Shown: positions 1-8,931, counted from the stretch's first letter. The stretch: 64,000 nt of DNA from Algoriphagus aquaeductus (GCF_003253485.1 NZ_QKTX01000016.1:1-64000); one strand, 5' to 3'. Notes: generated by a model from the sequence alone, not told the origin. Numbers and translations are program-made.

Positions 1-1
1 G

Positions 2-82
2 ACCAATTTCCTCAACAATCCGGAAAAAGAACTCCAGGAAAGCCTCGCAAAATCCTCCCAAATGAGCATCTTTCCAACTTAG
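2..82 (+). CDS. 3' end of an unidentified gene entering from the left edge
   Basis: An open frame runs from base 2 to a TAG at 80-82, giving 26 hydrophilic residues that end in SQMSIFPT. It is followed by a hairpin (143-170) that could be its terminator, which supports reading it as the tail of a real plus-strand gene. Too little is present to name the product, and a chance open frame is possible at this length. Confidence 0.4.
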   Translation, partial: TNFLNNPEKELQESLAKSSQMSIFPT

Positions 83-142
83 GGGGCTTCACTTTTCAAA
101 ACGTACAGGAAAAACCCGAAATTGGACAGATAGAAAAAGAAA

Positions 143-180
143 TGTCCGACTATTCTATTTTAGTCGGACAGTAGTGATTT
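143..180 (+). terminator. Terminator-like hairpin between convergent genes
   Basis: TGTCCGACTA (143-152) and TAGTCGGACA (161-170) form a perfect 10-bp stem with an 8-base loop, followed by a loosely T-rich stretch (GTAGTGATTTTTATTT). It sits between the gene tail ending at 82 and the converging gene ending at 211, and could serve either. Confidence 0.55.
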
Positions 181-187
181 TTATTTA

Positions 188-220
188 AAACCTTCGAGGA
201 TTTTAAAACCTCAAAGGTTT
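188..220. repeat. AACCTTTGAGG-type palindrome, copy 1
   Basis: AAACCTTCGAGGATTTT faces AAAACCTCAAAGGTTT as an imperfect palindrome. It overlaps the last codons of the oxidoreductase gene on the minus strand, whose stop is at 211-213. Related palindromes occur at 14288-14320 and 21681-21727, so this looks like a dispersed element that may also act as a terminator. Confidence 0.6.
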
Positions 221-3156
221 AATGCCTCCCAAAGTATCTCCACCGGATGCTTGGCTTTTCGGCCAGTCCCATCAGCAATCTGATGACGGCAAGAAGTACC
301 CGGCGCAGCAATAAGTGTATCCGCTTCAGCATTTCTCACCGCAGGAAAGAGCATCAACTCCCCTACCTGCTGAGACAATTCAAAGTGCTCTGCCTCATAA
401 CCAAAGCTTCCAGCCATTCCACAGCAACCACTTGGGATCGTTTCTACACTGTAGTTAGCGGGAAGCGAAAGTATTTTTTGGGTCCAATTCAAGGAGGAAA
501 GTGCCTTTTGATGGCAATGCCCGTGCAGCTTGATCTTTTGGGTTTTGGAGGTGAAAGACTCCGATTTGATGTTTCCGGCAGCCACTTCCTGACCCAGAAA
601 CTCGTCGATCAACTTGACATGAAACTTGAGTTTCTTTGCAGCAGGCACCAAATCCGGACTTACAATCCGCGGATATTCATCTCGGAAACTCAAAATCGCC
701 GAAGGTTCCAAACCAATTAATGGCGTATTCCCATCAATAAGTTTTTCAAAAATCCGCACATTGGCTTCCGCATGTTTTTTGGCTTTGAGCAAAAGTCCCT
801 TGGAAAGTGCCGATCGCCCACTTTCCTCGTGATCAATCACTTTGACTTCGTAACCGAGTTTCTTCAATAGAGAAATCGCCTTGATACCAATTTGGGTATC
901 GTTATGGTTAGTGAATTCATCGATGAAAAAGTACACGGACTTGATCGTTTGGGCGGGTCCGGGAAGAGAAGCATAGTTCTTTTTGTACCACTTTCTCAGA
1001 CTGATCGGGCTGATTTCTGGCAGATTTCGGCTTGGAGCCACATTTAAGATGGACTTCATCAAGCCACCAGTCAGGGAATTACGGAGAAAGAAATTAGCGA
1101 TTCCGGGCACTTTGGCTCCCAATTCATTCAGCTCATTGATGTAAGCAAAAGCTTTGGACCGAAGTGGAACCCCATTGGTTTTTTGGTACTGATAAAGAAA
1201 TTCCGCTTTCATGCTCGCCATATCTACGCCTGAAGGACACTCCGCCGTACATCCTTTGCAACTCAGACAGAGGTCCAAAGCTTCTTTGATCTCTGGATGG
1301 TCGAAGGCATTCTCCTTTTTATCCAAAGTCAAAAACTCCCGCAGGGTATTGGCCCGACCACGAACGGTATCACGTTCGTTCCGAGTAGCCATAAAGCTCG
1401 GACACATCGTCCCTCCCGAACCCGGAAGCTTGCGACAGTCTCCTGAGCCGTTACATTTCTCTGCTAAACGAAGAATACCCCCGTCTGCTGAGTAATCAAA
1501 AACCGTCTCATGCTCCGGAGTGACCATTCCCGGCTCGTAGCGCAGGAACTTATTCATCGGCGCAGCATCCACAATTTTACCGGGATTGAAGATGTTTTTC
1601 GGATCCCAAGTGTATTTGATTCGACGGAAAAGCTCATAGTTCTTTTCCCCCACCATCAAAGGAATAAATGCCGCGCGTACTCGTCCATCCCCATGTTCAC
1701 CAGAAAGCGAACCCTGGTATTTCTTCACCAACTTGGCCGATGCCAAGGAAATCTGATAAAACTCCTCGACATCCTCGGCCTTTTTCAAATCTAAAATCGG
1801 GCGCATGTGGATCTCTCCTGCACCTGCGTGGGCATAGTGAACCGGATTTTGGTTGAATCCTTTCAGAATCTCATCCAACTCGTCGATGTAATCCGCCAAG
1901 TCCTCGATATCTACAGCTGTGTCTTCAATACAAGCCACCGCTTTGGGATCTCCGGGAATATTCCCCAAAAGTCCCAAACCAGCTGCACGAAGCGCCCAAG
2001 CAGAAGCCACTCTTGCAGGCTCAATGATCGGGTAGGCATAGCCATAGCCCCCTGCTTTCAGGTCGGCTACAAGCGCCTCCCCTTTGGCCATGGCCTCTTC
2101 CAGTGTTTTCCCCCGAAACTCGATCATCAAAATCGCCTTAGGATCTCCCTCGACGAAGTAGCGGTTTTTGGAGTATTCGATGCTTTCCTTGGTGCAGTCC
2201 AGGATGATTTTATCCATCAGTTCCACCGCAGTCGCAGGATGCTTCATTGCAACCTGAGCGGATTTCATGCTTTCGTGGATACTTTCAAAATGTGCAGCAA
2301 CGACGATTTCCACCGGATCAGGAAGCGGATCGAGACTGATTTTAATTTCGGTGGTAAAGGCCAAAGTTCCCTCCGAACCCGCCAACAACTTACAGAAGTT
2401 GAATTTTTCCTTTCCTTCAAAAAGTTCGGCCTTTAGCAATTCATCCACTGCATAGCCGGTATTTCGGCGATGGATGGACTTTTTAGGAAATTGGGCATGG
2501 ATTTCCTTCCTGATTTCAGGGTTATTGAGTTCGTCGAAAATCTGCCTATAGATGCTACCTTCGAGGTCTTTTTGCCCACACTTCCGGTCAAAATCGTCTT
2601 GGGAGATCTCTCCAAAAACCACCTTTTTCCCGTCACTGAGAATGGTATTCAGAGAAATCACCTTATCACGAGTCACTCCGTAGACGATGGAAGTTGTCCC
2701 GGAAGAATTATTCCCAACCATCCCTCCGATCATCGCCCGGTTGGCAGTGGAAGTGATCGGACTGAAAAATAGACCATGCGGCTTGAGGTAACGGTTCAGC
2801 TCATCTCGAACCACACCTGGCTGCACGCGAACCCAGCGCTCTTCTTTATTGAATTCCAGGATTTGAGTGAAATGCTTGGAAACGTCAACCACAATGCCGT
2901 TTCCCACGCATTGTCCGGCGAGGGAAGTGCCCGCAGTCCTGGGAATCAGGGAAGTGCCGTGCTCCGCAGCAAAGTGAATGAGTTTTTGGATATCTGACTC
3001 AGACTTGGGAAAAGCGACTGCCAAGGGCATCTCCCGATAGACAGATGCATCGGTGGCGTACAGGGTCCGGGTGAGTCGGTCAAACTGCAAACTACCCTCC
3101 AATTGGGTGGACAGTTTTTCTAAATGAGGTACTAGGTTAGGTTGGTTTGAAAGCAT
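211..3156 (-). CDS. FAD-binding and Fe-S-binding oxidoreductase (D-lactate dehydrogenase / YdiJ type)
   Basis: This protein of about 981 residues fuses a flavin oxidase to an iron-sulfur module, as in GlcD-GlpC fusions and YdiJ-like 2-hydroxyacid dehydrogenases. Visible in order: a PCMH-type FAD-binding region (IPRTAGTSLAGQC near residue 75), the FAD-oxidase C-terminal domain with SGEHGDGR near 490, two cysteine clusters near 580-650 (CRKLPGSGGTMCPSF and CLSCKGCTAECPSG, ferredoxin-like 4Fe-4S) and CCG-type cysteine motifs (HGHCHQKAL, PSGCCGMAGSFG) near the C-terminus. The likely reaction is oxidation of a 2-hydroxyacid such as D-lactate with electrons passed toward the quinone pool; the substrate is inference. 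I prefer the ATG at 3156 over an in-frame TTG two codons upstream. Confidence 0.85.
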   Translation of the reverse strand: MLSNQPNLVPHLEKLSTQLEGSLQFDRLTRTLYATDASVYREMPLAVAFPKSESDIQKLIHFAAEHGTSLIPRTAGTSLAGQCVGNGIVVDVSKHFTQILEFNKEERWVRVQPGVVRDELNRYLKPHGLFFSPITSTANRAMIGGMVGNNSSGTTSIVYGVTRDKVISLNTILSDGKKVVFGEISQDDFDRKCGQKDLEGSIYRQIFDELNNPEIRKEIHAQFPKKSIHRRNTGYAVDELLKAELFEGKEKFNFCKLLAGSEGTLAFTTEIKISLDPLPDPVEIVVAAHFESIHESMKSAQVAMKHPATAVELMDKIILDCTKESIEYSKNRYFVEGDPKAILMIEFRGKTLEEAMAKGEALVADLKAGGYGYAYPIIEPARVASAWALRAAGLGLLGNIPGDPKAVACIEDTAVDIEDLADYIDELDEILKGFNQNPVHYAHAGAGEIHMRPILDLKKAEDVEEFYQISLASAKLVKKYQGSLSGEHGDGRVRAAFIPLMVGEKNYELFRRIKYTWDPKNIFNPGKIVDAAPMNKFLRYEPGMVTPEHETVFDYSADGGILRLAEKCNGSGDCRKLPGSGGTMCPSFMATRNERDTVRGRANTLREFLTLDKKENAFDHPEIKEALDLCLSCKGCTAECPSGVDMASMKAEFLYQYQKTNGVPLRSKAFAYINELNELGAKVPGIANFFLRNSLTGGLMKSILNVAPSRNLPEISPISLRKWYKKNYASLPGPAQTIKSVYFFIDEFTNHNDTQIGIKAISLLKKLGYEVKVIDHEESGRSALSKGLLLKAKKHAEANVRIFEKLIDGNTPLIGLEPSAILSFRDEYPRIVSPDLVPAAKKLKFHVKLIDEFLGQEVAAGNIKSESFTSKTQKIKLHGHCHQKALSSLNWTQKILSLPANYSVETIPSGCCGMAGSFGYEAEHFELSQQVGELMLFPAVRNAEADTLIAAPGTSCRHQIADGTGRKAKHPVEILWEALNL

Positions 3157-3194
3157 GGTCAAAAATAGCTTTCTGGCTAGATTAAAGAAATGAA

Positions 3195-3262
3195 ATGATC
3201 AATTATCAATGAACAAGTTCAATGACCAATTTCCAATGGTCAAAATCAATTATAATTCTTAA
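3195..3262. repeat. CAATGATCAATTATC-type stuttering repeat, copy 1
   Basis: The short gap upstream of the oxidoreductase is made of near-repeats of AATGATCAATTATC, CAATGAACAAGTTCAATGACC and CCAATGGTCAAAATC. The same word family fills 4081-4196. No gene is visible here. Confidence 0.5.
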
Positions 3263-3291
3263 AGGTCACTGAAAATTGAATTAGAACTGAG

Positions 3292-3624
3292 TCATAACTT
3301 CTCCAAAGCAGGGTGATTCTGATCAACCGAATAAAAAATCTTCCCTACTCTTCGGATATGTTCTTTGAGGTTTTCATTTTTGATATCTTTCCAAACCTGA
3401 AGATCGACTGTCAAGGGAAAATCACTCGAATTAACCTCCATCCAGATTTCACCTAAGGTCTTTCGATCTATCTCATCAAGAATCACCAAATCCAAATCAC
3501 TCCGTTCGCTGTGAGTTCCTTTGGCACGCGAACCATAGACTTTTACCTCAGAAATGGCTGGGTAATTCCTAAAAATATCGAGAAGGATTTGGAAGGATTT
3601 ATCAGATAGTCCAAAGGTTTCCAT
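3292..3624 (-). CDS. mntA: MntA-type nucleotidyltransferase antitoxin
   Basis: A 110-residue minimal nucleotidyltransferase. The motif GSRAKGTHSERSDLDLV gives GS (31-32), ten residues, then DxD (43-45), exactly the GSx10DxD signature of MntA antitoxins. In characterised pairs MntA adds AMP to a conserved tyrosine of the HEPN toxin HepT and so neutralises it. The gene lies directly downstream of the HEPN gene, with stop and start overlapping by one base (TAATG at 3622-3626 on the minus strand), implying translational coupling. The family call is firm from motif and neighbour; toxin-antitoxin activity here is inferred. Confidence 0.85.
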   Translation of the reverse strand: METFGLSDKSFQILLDIFRNYPAISEVKVYGSRAKGTHSERSDLDLVILDEIDRKTLGEIWMEVNSSDFPLTVDLQVWKDIKNENLKEHIRRVGKIFYSVDQNHPALEKL

Positions 3625-4031
3625 TAGTGAATTTCTGAAAGTTTTTTTGCCAGTGAGGCTAACAAAGGTGTATAAACAGACTGGATATCAGGAATAACCG
3701 ATTCAAAGGTTTCCAGATCATAACTATGACTTAGTAAGTTCCGATCATTGATCATTTCCAGCCAAACCTCAATTTGATCAATGTACTTGGCCTGAAAGGC
3801 TTCCTTTACGACCACTTTGGGAGAAATACGATCCAAAATCAAGCCATCAGACTCCATTTTATCTTTCAGCGTCTTCCAACCTAACTCTAATGTATATTCA
3901 AATCGCTGGACAATCCCCTCCTTTTCTAATTGAGAAAGTTCGTCCAAATCCATAGATTTTACTTCCACAAGGAGATTTACCGCCTTGAGGAAATTATCCA
4001 AACGCTGAATCCAACGAATATCCTTTTCCAT
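3624..4031 (-). CDS. hepT: HepT-type HEPN toxin (HI0074-like partner of MntA)
   Basis: A 135-residue all-helical protein of the nucleotidyltransferase substrate-binding / HEPN family. The HEPN RNase signature Rx4HxY is intact: R97, H102 and Y104 in RNLLSHSY. Y104 corresponds to the tyrosine AMPylated by MntA in studied systems. First gene of a two-gene unit with mntA. HEPN toxins of this kind cleave RNA when freed from the antitoxin. The intact active-site motif suggests a functional toxin rather than a decayed copy; that remains inference. Confidence 0.83.
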   Translation of the reverse strand: MEKDIRWIQRLDNFLKAVNLLVEVKSMDLDELSQLEKEGIVQRFEYTLELGWKTLKDKMESDGLILDRISPKVVVKEAFQAKYIDQIEVWLEMINDRNLLSHSYDLETFESVIPDIQSVYTPLLASLAKKLSEIH

Positions 4032-4080
4032 AAACTCCTGAATTGATTGTTCAATTTACCACAATTACTTTGAGAGAAAA

Positions 4081-4196
4081 ATCAATGACCAAACGGTCAA
4101 CGCTATTAAGGAATGATCAATAAACAATGACCAAACTCAATGATCAATTATCAAGTATGCCAAACCCTTGATAATTGATCATTGAAAATTGAGTTT
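4081..4196. repeat. CAATGATCAATTATC-type repeat with a 17-bp perfect hairpin, copy 2
   Basis: Between the hepT start and the next plus-strand gene. AATGATCAATTATCAAG (4139-4155) pairs perfectly with its complement at 4167-4183 around an 11-base loop; AAACTC (4133-4138) and GAGTTT (4191-4196) extend the stem after an unpaired stretch. The left part repeats the words AATGACCAAAC and AATGATCAATAAAC. It could be a terminator, a mobile-repeat relic or a regulatory hairpin. Confidence 0.6.
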
Positions 4197-4243
4197 GAAA
4201 ATTCCATCCTTCCCACGTTTATTTGCCCAAAACCTAAGTCCCA

Positions 4244-5014
4244 ATGTTCTTCTACCTCTCCCAGTTTTTGAGTTTTTTGGCCATGCCACTGACGATTGTG
4301 ATGATATTGATCCTCAGCGGAGCTGTTTTTTTCCGGAGAAAGTGGAGTAAAAAGTTGCTGTGGGCAGGTGTTGGACTTCTACTCTTTTTCACCAATCCAT
4401 TTCTTTCCAATTTGGCTTTATTGGCTTGGGAACCCGAATTCAAATCTTTCGAAGAGATCGAAAATCACGAAATCGGCATTGTCCTCACCGGAGTTACCAA
4501 CCTGAGCAAAACTGCCTATGACCGCACCTTTTTCAACAAAGGAGCAGACCGCATCACCCATGCACTACAACTTTATCGTATGGGCAAAATCAAAAAGATC
4601 CTGATCACCGGTGGACAAGGCCTCAACCCAGTCAATCCTCAATCGGAAGCGGAAGTATTAAAGCGGTTTTTACTGATGACTGGAGTTCCGGAATCGGACG
4701 TACTCATCGAGGATCAGAGTAAAAACACGGCCCAAAACGCCCAGTTTACCCGTGATTTTTTAGAGAAAAACGGAATCTCCACTTCTCAGGAATTTGTGCT
4801 GATCACTTCCGCTTTTCACATGACCCGAGCCAAAGGCTGCTTTGATAAAGTGGGGCTGAATACTGTGACTTTTCCCGTGGATTATTATTCCCACGAAGTC
4901 AAATACGATATTCCTGCATTGATTTTCCCCGATGCGGATTCCATTTCCTATTGGCACAAGCTGGTCAAGGAATGGATTGGGATAGTGATCTATCGCTTGG
5001 TTGGATATTTGTGA
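4244..5014 (+). CDS. YdcF/SanA/ElyC-like membrane protein (DUF218)
   Basis: A 256-residue protein with two N-terminal membrane segments (about residues 1-30 and 37-60) followed by a DUF218 domain. Typical features of that fold are visible: a start near GIVLTGV, the RITHALQLYRMGKIKKILITGG segment split around residues 100-125, the acidic EDQSKNTAQNA stretch, and ITSAFHMTRA. Family members in Escherichia coli affect envelope integrity and the undecaprenyl-phosphate pool, but no biochemical activity is settled. It stands alone, divergent from hepT. ATG at 4244 is used because the hydrophobic start follows directly. Confidence 0.75.
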   Translation: MFFYLSQFLSFLAMPLTIVMILILSGAVFFRRKWSKKLLWAGVGLLLFFTNPFLSNLALLAWEPEFKSFEEIENHEIGIVLTGVTNLSKTAYDRTFFNKGADRITHALQLYRMGKIKKILITGGQGLNPVNPQSEAEVLKRFLLMTGVPESDVLIEDQSKNTAQNAQFTRDFLEKNGISTSQEFVLITSAFHMTRAKGCFDKVGLNTVTFPVDYYSHEVKYDIPALIFPDADSISYWHKLVKEWIGIVIYRLVGYL

Positions 5015-5111
5015 TTTTTCGGAAACTTTCAAAGGTTTGAAAATTGCGTAATTTCCGCAACGCAATACACGCAACGTGATGTGCGCAAAAAATCACCAAA
5101 TTAAACAGTAA

Positions 5112-5181
5112 ATGAAAACTCCATTCAATCCTTCCGTAATCAAAGAGCTTTTTCTGTGACAGAAAGAAAGAACTGGAAACT
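5112..5181 (+). pseudogene. Displaced N-terminus of the downstream ATPase (frameshift)
   Basis: An ATG at 5112 opens MKTPFNPSVIKELFL and hits TGA at 5157-5159. The ATPase frame just upstream of its first usable start reads CDRKKELETLIQHI, which is what normally follows this start in the family. Removing one T from the run of five at 5149-5153 would join them as ...VIKELFCDRKKELETL.... So the first codons appear to sit out of frame, through a real +1 change or a sequencing error. Confidence 0.6.
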
Positions 5182-6216
5182 TTGATCCAGCATATCAAAA
5201 ACGATCGGAATATCGTCCTCTATGCCTGGAGAAGATTGGGAAAAACAGCCTTAATTCATCGGCTTTTTGAAGATCTGGAAGGATCTAATGAATTTGAAAC
5301 GATTTACGTCGATCTCCTTGCTACACAAAATTTAGGAGAATCCATACAAGCCATTGCATCAGGTATTTATGAAAAATTTGGCAAGACCAGTTCAGGTATT
5401 GGTGCGGCATTACATAAACTTCTCGCTTCAATTGGTGCATCACTAAATTTCAACCCTCATACAGGTTTTCCTGAAATCAGTGTCAACCTAAGAAAACCAG
5501 AAAAAGCTACAGAATCCTTACATGCTTTGGGGGTATTCCTGAAATCCAGAAAAAAAAGAATTGTCTTGGCAATAGATGAATTTCAGCAAATAAGCGAGTA
5601 TGAACCGCAAGCAGAAGCAATTTTTAGAACTTGGGTTCAAGAAATTCCTGAAGTTAGATTCATTTTCAGCGGAAGCCATAGATCCATGATGGAAGCGATG
5701 TTTACTGAAACTAGGAGGCCATTTTACCAAAGTTCTCAACTAGAAGCTCTTAATCCCATAGATCTAGTCAAGTACACTGATTTTATACGTGATCATTTTT
5801 TGAAAGCAAAAAAAGAAATAACCGATTCATCAATCTCAAAAATCTATGAGCTGAGTAGAGGACAGACCTACACCATCCAACTCTTATGTAATAGACTTTA
5901 TTCGACCTATCAACGAATCAGCGAAACAGAAGTATCCTTAATTTTTCAGCAAATTTTAGATCAACAAAAGGTGATCTATGCCAATTTCCAAAAAATCCTT
6001 ACCCGGACTCAATGGAATGTGCTCAAAGCAATTGCCAAAGAGGAACCCTTGTTCAACCCGTTCGCAAAGGAATTTATAGCAAAGCATGACTTAGGGGCTA
6101 CAAGCTCCGTTCGAACGGCAATCAAGGCCTTAGAAAAACAGGAAATGGTAATCCAAGATCAGGGAGCTTATCTAGTTCACGATGTTCAGCTGGCCAGATG
6201 GCTCACTCAAATTTAG
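5182..6216 (+). CDS. AAA+ ATPase of the archaeal-ATPase-like / STAND group, N-terminus apparently frameshifted
   Basis: A P-loop ATPase with Walker A AWRRLGKTAL near residue 12-21 of the in-frame part, Walker B VLAIDEFQQ near 130, an arginine-rich sensor stretch (FIFSGSHRSMM) and a C-terminal winged-helix-like region (about 260-344). This matches the ATP-binding proteins often called archaeal ATPase or AAA_14/ATPase_2. Function is generally unknown; some members sit in defence or signalling contexts. The only initiator in this frame is TTG at 5182, a poor candidate, because the natural N-terminus lies 24 codons upstream in another frame. If the frameshift is real, the gene is at best weakly translated. 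Confidence 0.7.
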   Translation: MIQHIKNDRNIVLYAWRRLGKTALIHRLFEDLEGSNEFETIYVDLLATQNLGESIQAIASGIYEKFGKTSSGIGAALHKLLASIGASLNFNPHTGFPEISVNLRKPEKATESLHALGVFLKSRKKRIVLAIDEFQQISEYEPQAEAIFRTWVQEIPEVRFIFSGSHRSMMEAMFTETRRPFYQSSQLEALNPIDLVKYTDFIRDHFLKAKKEITDSSISKIYELSRGQTYTIQLLCNRLYSTYQRISETEVSLIFQQILDQQKVIYANFQKILTRTQWNVLKAIAKEEPLFNPFAKEFIAKHDLGATSSVRTAIKALEKQEMVIQDQGAYLVHDVQLARWLTQI

Positions 6217-6289
6217 AAATCGAATTTTAGCGGTTTTTTACAGGCTATTTCCGTAGACAATTACTAGTTAGGGGAAAAAGAATTTGATC

Positions 6290-7633
6290 ATGAATATAGT
6301 CAGCCTTTCCCTGCTTTTCAGCCTGATTTTCCATTTTTCTCAAGCCCAAGTGTCACAGGGTTTCAAGGAGAAGTCTGATAAAGACAAATTTTTGATTCAG
6401 GAGATATCACTCAAATCACCTTTCACCCTGGATCAGGAATTTTTCTTCAACAAAAAATTCTATTTCACTGCCAAAACCTCCGAAGTACAAGTCGATTCCT
6501 ACTTCCTGATGAATACCAAAAATGGCCTGATTGCTATCGACAAGGACATCGCTGAGCAACTCAAGGAGCAAAAAGGGTCGGCACTCTTCAATGAAATGGA
6601 CTTTTCAGTTCGAATGGAAACAGGAGAGTTTTTCACTTATTCCACCCGGCAGCGAACCGGCGATAAAATCTCCTCCATCACCCGGGAAATGCTTTCCTAC
6701 TTGCCCGACTATTTGGATGAAGTATCCGAACCTGAATTTTTCAAAGAGTACATGGAGCGGGATGGAAACAAGACTTATGTCGGTGACAAGTCCCAGTTTC
6801 CTTCGGAGAGTTTTCAGGGCGTGAATCTGGGAGAAGGCGGACACATGCTGGCTTGGTTTTCCAAAAACACGGATTTTCAAATTAATCCGGAAAATAGGGC
6901 GCTGATTCTGAGCCCTTTTGGCATCGGATATGTCTTTTTCGAAAACCGAACCTACTTGGTCACCGGCTGGGAAAGCGATGATTTTGTCTCTCGATTGGAA
7001 AAAATCGAGGATGTCAATATCACGTTCAACGGCAAGGATTACACCCCTATCCAGCAGAAAATAGAAGAGAAAATCGTGGAGACCGGTGAAAAAATGGATG
7101 CCGCACGGGCAAAAGAGGCCGACGCGCTTGCCCGGAGAGAGCGCGAAGCACAACAGCGACTTGCCACTGCTTCCTCCAATGGAAATGATGTCCGAAAAGC
7201 TCAAATCGAGGTAGAAATCACCGAGATCAAAAAGCAGATTTTGGAAAAGCGAAAAACCCTGGAATCCAAAGCCATCAGCAAATCCAAAGATTTCAGCAAA
7301 AAACAGGGCTCGCTGGAATCAGCCAAAGAATCCATGGAAGCCATGTTTGAAGGAAATGAGTTTGTGGAAATCCAAAAACTAGAGCTTAAGGAAAGCATTC
7401 TCAAAGATGAAAAAGCGCTTTTGGGCAATTCGCTGGATTCAAGAGAACGCGACACCAAGCAAAAATCCATAGATTGCCAAAAACGATTGCTGGCCATATT
7501 TGAAGGGATTTATGACAAATTCACGGCAATCGACCGACAATATGGAGCAGACCCTCAGCAGGTCTTTCTCAAAAAAATGAATGTCTACAATCAGGAAATG
7601 ACTCCAGTGTTGACCAATCCCTGTGGAAATTAA
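6290..7633 (+). CDS. Secreted protein with a C-terminal coiled coil, unknown function
   Basis: About 447 residues. A signal peptide is clear (NIVSLSLLFSLIFHFSQA, cleavage before Q21). Residues about 25-245 form a mixed alpha/beta region with no motif I recognise; residues about 260-400 are strongly heptad-like, rich in K, E, R and A, and predict a long coiled coil. I do not recognise the family. ATG at 6290 is preferred to the TTG two codons upstream because the hydrophobic segment starts directly after it. Its stop overlaps the converging hipA stop by four bases (TTAA at 7630-7633). Confidence 0.6.
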   Translation: MNIVSLSLLFSLIFHFSQAQVSQGFKEKSDKDKFLIQEISLKSPFTLDQEFFFNKKFYFTAKTSEVQVDSYFLMNTKNGLIAIDKDIAEQLKEQKGSALFNEMDFSVRMETGEFFTYSTRQRTGDKISSITREMLSYLPDYLDEVSEPEFFKEYMERDGNKTYVGDKSQFPSESFQGVNLGEGGHMLAWFSKNTDFQINPENRALILSPFGIGYVFFENRTYLVTGWESDDFVSRLEKIEDVNITFNGKDYTPIQQKIEEKIVETGEKMDAARAKEADALARREREAQQRLATASSNGNDVRKAQIEVEITEIKKQILEKRKTLESKAISKSKDFSKKQGSLESAKESMEAMFEGNEFVEIQKLELKESILKDEKALLGNSLDSRERDTKQKSIDCQKRLLAIFEGIYDKFTAIDRQYGADPQQVFLKKMNVYNQEMTPVLTNPCGN

Positions 7634-8931
7634 ACCAAAAGCGTAGCCTGAATCGAATCCCTGAGTTTGGGCTCCACCTGGACTTCTTCCGCAAATTGAT
7701 TCCATCGTTTTACCGCTTTTCTGACCCGATCGATCTTCTCCTCCGGTTTTTTGATATTCATCTTTCGGGCAACTTCCAGAAAATCATCTTCAGAGATTCC
7801 TTCTCGCTTTCCATTCACCTGAAGGGATTGACTGCTGACCCACAAGCTTCCCGGTCGATAGGCATGGCAAATATCATAAGCAGGTGAAAGACTCCATTTT
7901 CCGCTCTGATCCATCAGGAAAGCAAAGTTTTTGGTGTGGTCATCACAGTTGCGGGCAAGCACATTGAAGACCATTCTGATGAACATCTGTTCTGCTTCCG
8001 GATACGACAATCTCAGCATCCGCATCGTCTCAAACACTTGCTCGTAGCTATATACTCCCACCTGATTGAAATCAAAATGACGCATTCCGCAGAGACTTTG
8101 CATGTGGATTTTGTCACCGGCATCCGTTCGGTCAAACCGCTTGGTCATAAAGTGCGCCCGTCCATTTTCCTCCAAAATCCGGGATTCATTCATCTCAATT
8201 CCTGCCTCAAGTGCCATTAGATAATAGGCCATTTCCACCCGACCATAACCCACCGATGCACCAAACTGACTGTCCATGACCCCGTCAAACTTGATCAGCC
8301 AGTAAGAAAAACCCGCAGGAGCTTTGACCTGACCGCTTTTTACTTCCCCGGTTTCGGGGTTAAACGCGATCACTGCCTTAGCCCGAGCACCACCCGCGGA
8401 AGTACCGATTTTCAGAATATCGGCCAAGGCAGCTTCTTCTTCCTTAGATAGATCGGTTTGGAAGCTTTCCCGGGTATTAAGGATTTTATTGGCAATCGCT
8501 ACCAAACTGTCCAGCTCCAAAGTGCTTGAAGTGCCGCTCTCGGAACGGAGCGAAGGCTTGATCTCAAGTGCTCCCACTCCTCGCTTCCCGATAAAGCAAA
8601 GCAACTCCACAGGGTTCAGACTATCCGTAGGGCGACCGTTTTGAACCAGCCAGGTATTAATCAATTGATTGCCGTATTTGTCCGGAAGCATATCGGCTAA
8701 AAGTCCGGGAAGGCCTTTGAACGTATCAAAAGCATCATTTCGCCCGCGTCGGATCTCCGGAAAGGTGTATAAGCGCTTTCCTTGCCTTAGCGGCATCATG
8801 ACGGGCGCAATATCCCATCCAGAGCGCAAGAAGCCCTGATCAAACTCAAAGCTTGCCAACTGCTGCGCCTCATCCCACAGGATCGCTCCAGCCAGCCGAT
8901 CCCAAAGCCATACCTCCGCTGCGACTACCAT
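7630..8931 (-). CDS. hipA: HipA-type serine/threonine kinase toxin
   Basis: A full-length 433-residue HipA. Visible: the N-terminal HipA_N region (about 20-130), a GTSAGGARAKAV loop near 195 corresponding to the Gly-rich P-loop-like segment, the catalytic motif NVLARNCDDHTKN near 330 (the N...N.DDH.KN arrangement) and LSPAYDI, the metal-binding motif, about 25 residues later. Known HipA proteins phosphorylate aminoacyl-tRNA synthetases such as GltX and cause growth arrest or persistence. It overlaps its antitoxin gene by seven bases (8925-8931) and lies downstream of it. All catalytic residues are intact. Confidence 0.9.
   Translation of the reverse strand: MVVAAEVWLWDRLAGAILWDEAQQLASFEFDQGFLRSGWDIAPVMMPLRQGKRLYTFPEIRRGRNDAFDTFKGLPGLLADMLPDKYGNQLINTWLVQNGRPTDSLNPVELLCFIGKRGVGALEIKPSLRSESGTSSTLELDSLVAIANKILNTRESFQTDLSKEEEAALADILKIGTSAGGARAKAVIAFNPETGEVKSGQVKAPAGFSYWLIKFDGVMDSQFGASVGYGRVEMAYYLMALEAGIEMNESRILEENGRAHFMTKRFDRTDAGDKIHMQSLCGMRHFDFNQVGVYSYEQVFETMRMLRLSYPEAEQMFIRMVFNVLARNCDDHTKNFAFLMDQSGKWSLSPAYDICHAYRPGSLWVSSQSLQVNGKREGISEDDFLEVARKMNIKKPEEKIDRVRKAVKRWNQFAEEVQVEPKLRDSIQATLLV

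Noticed and set aside
7640-7665. A tRNA T-arm-like word (GAATCGAATCCC) at the hipA 3' end
   Set aside because: No acceptor, D or anticodon arms can be drawn around it; it lies within hipA coding sequence. No tRNA gene was seen anywhere in the window.
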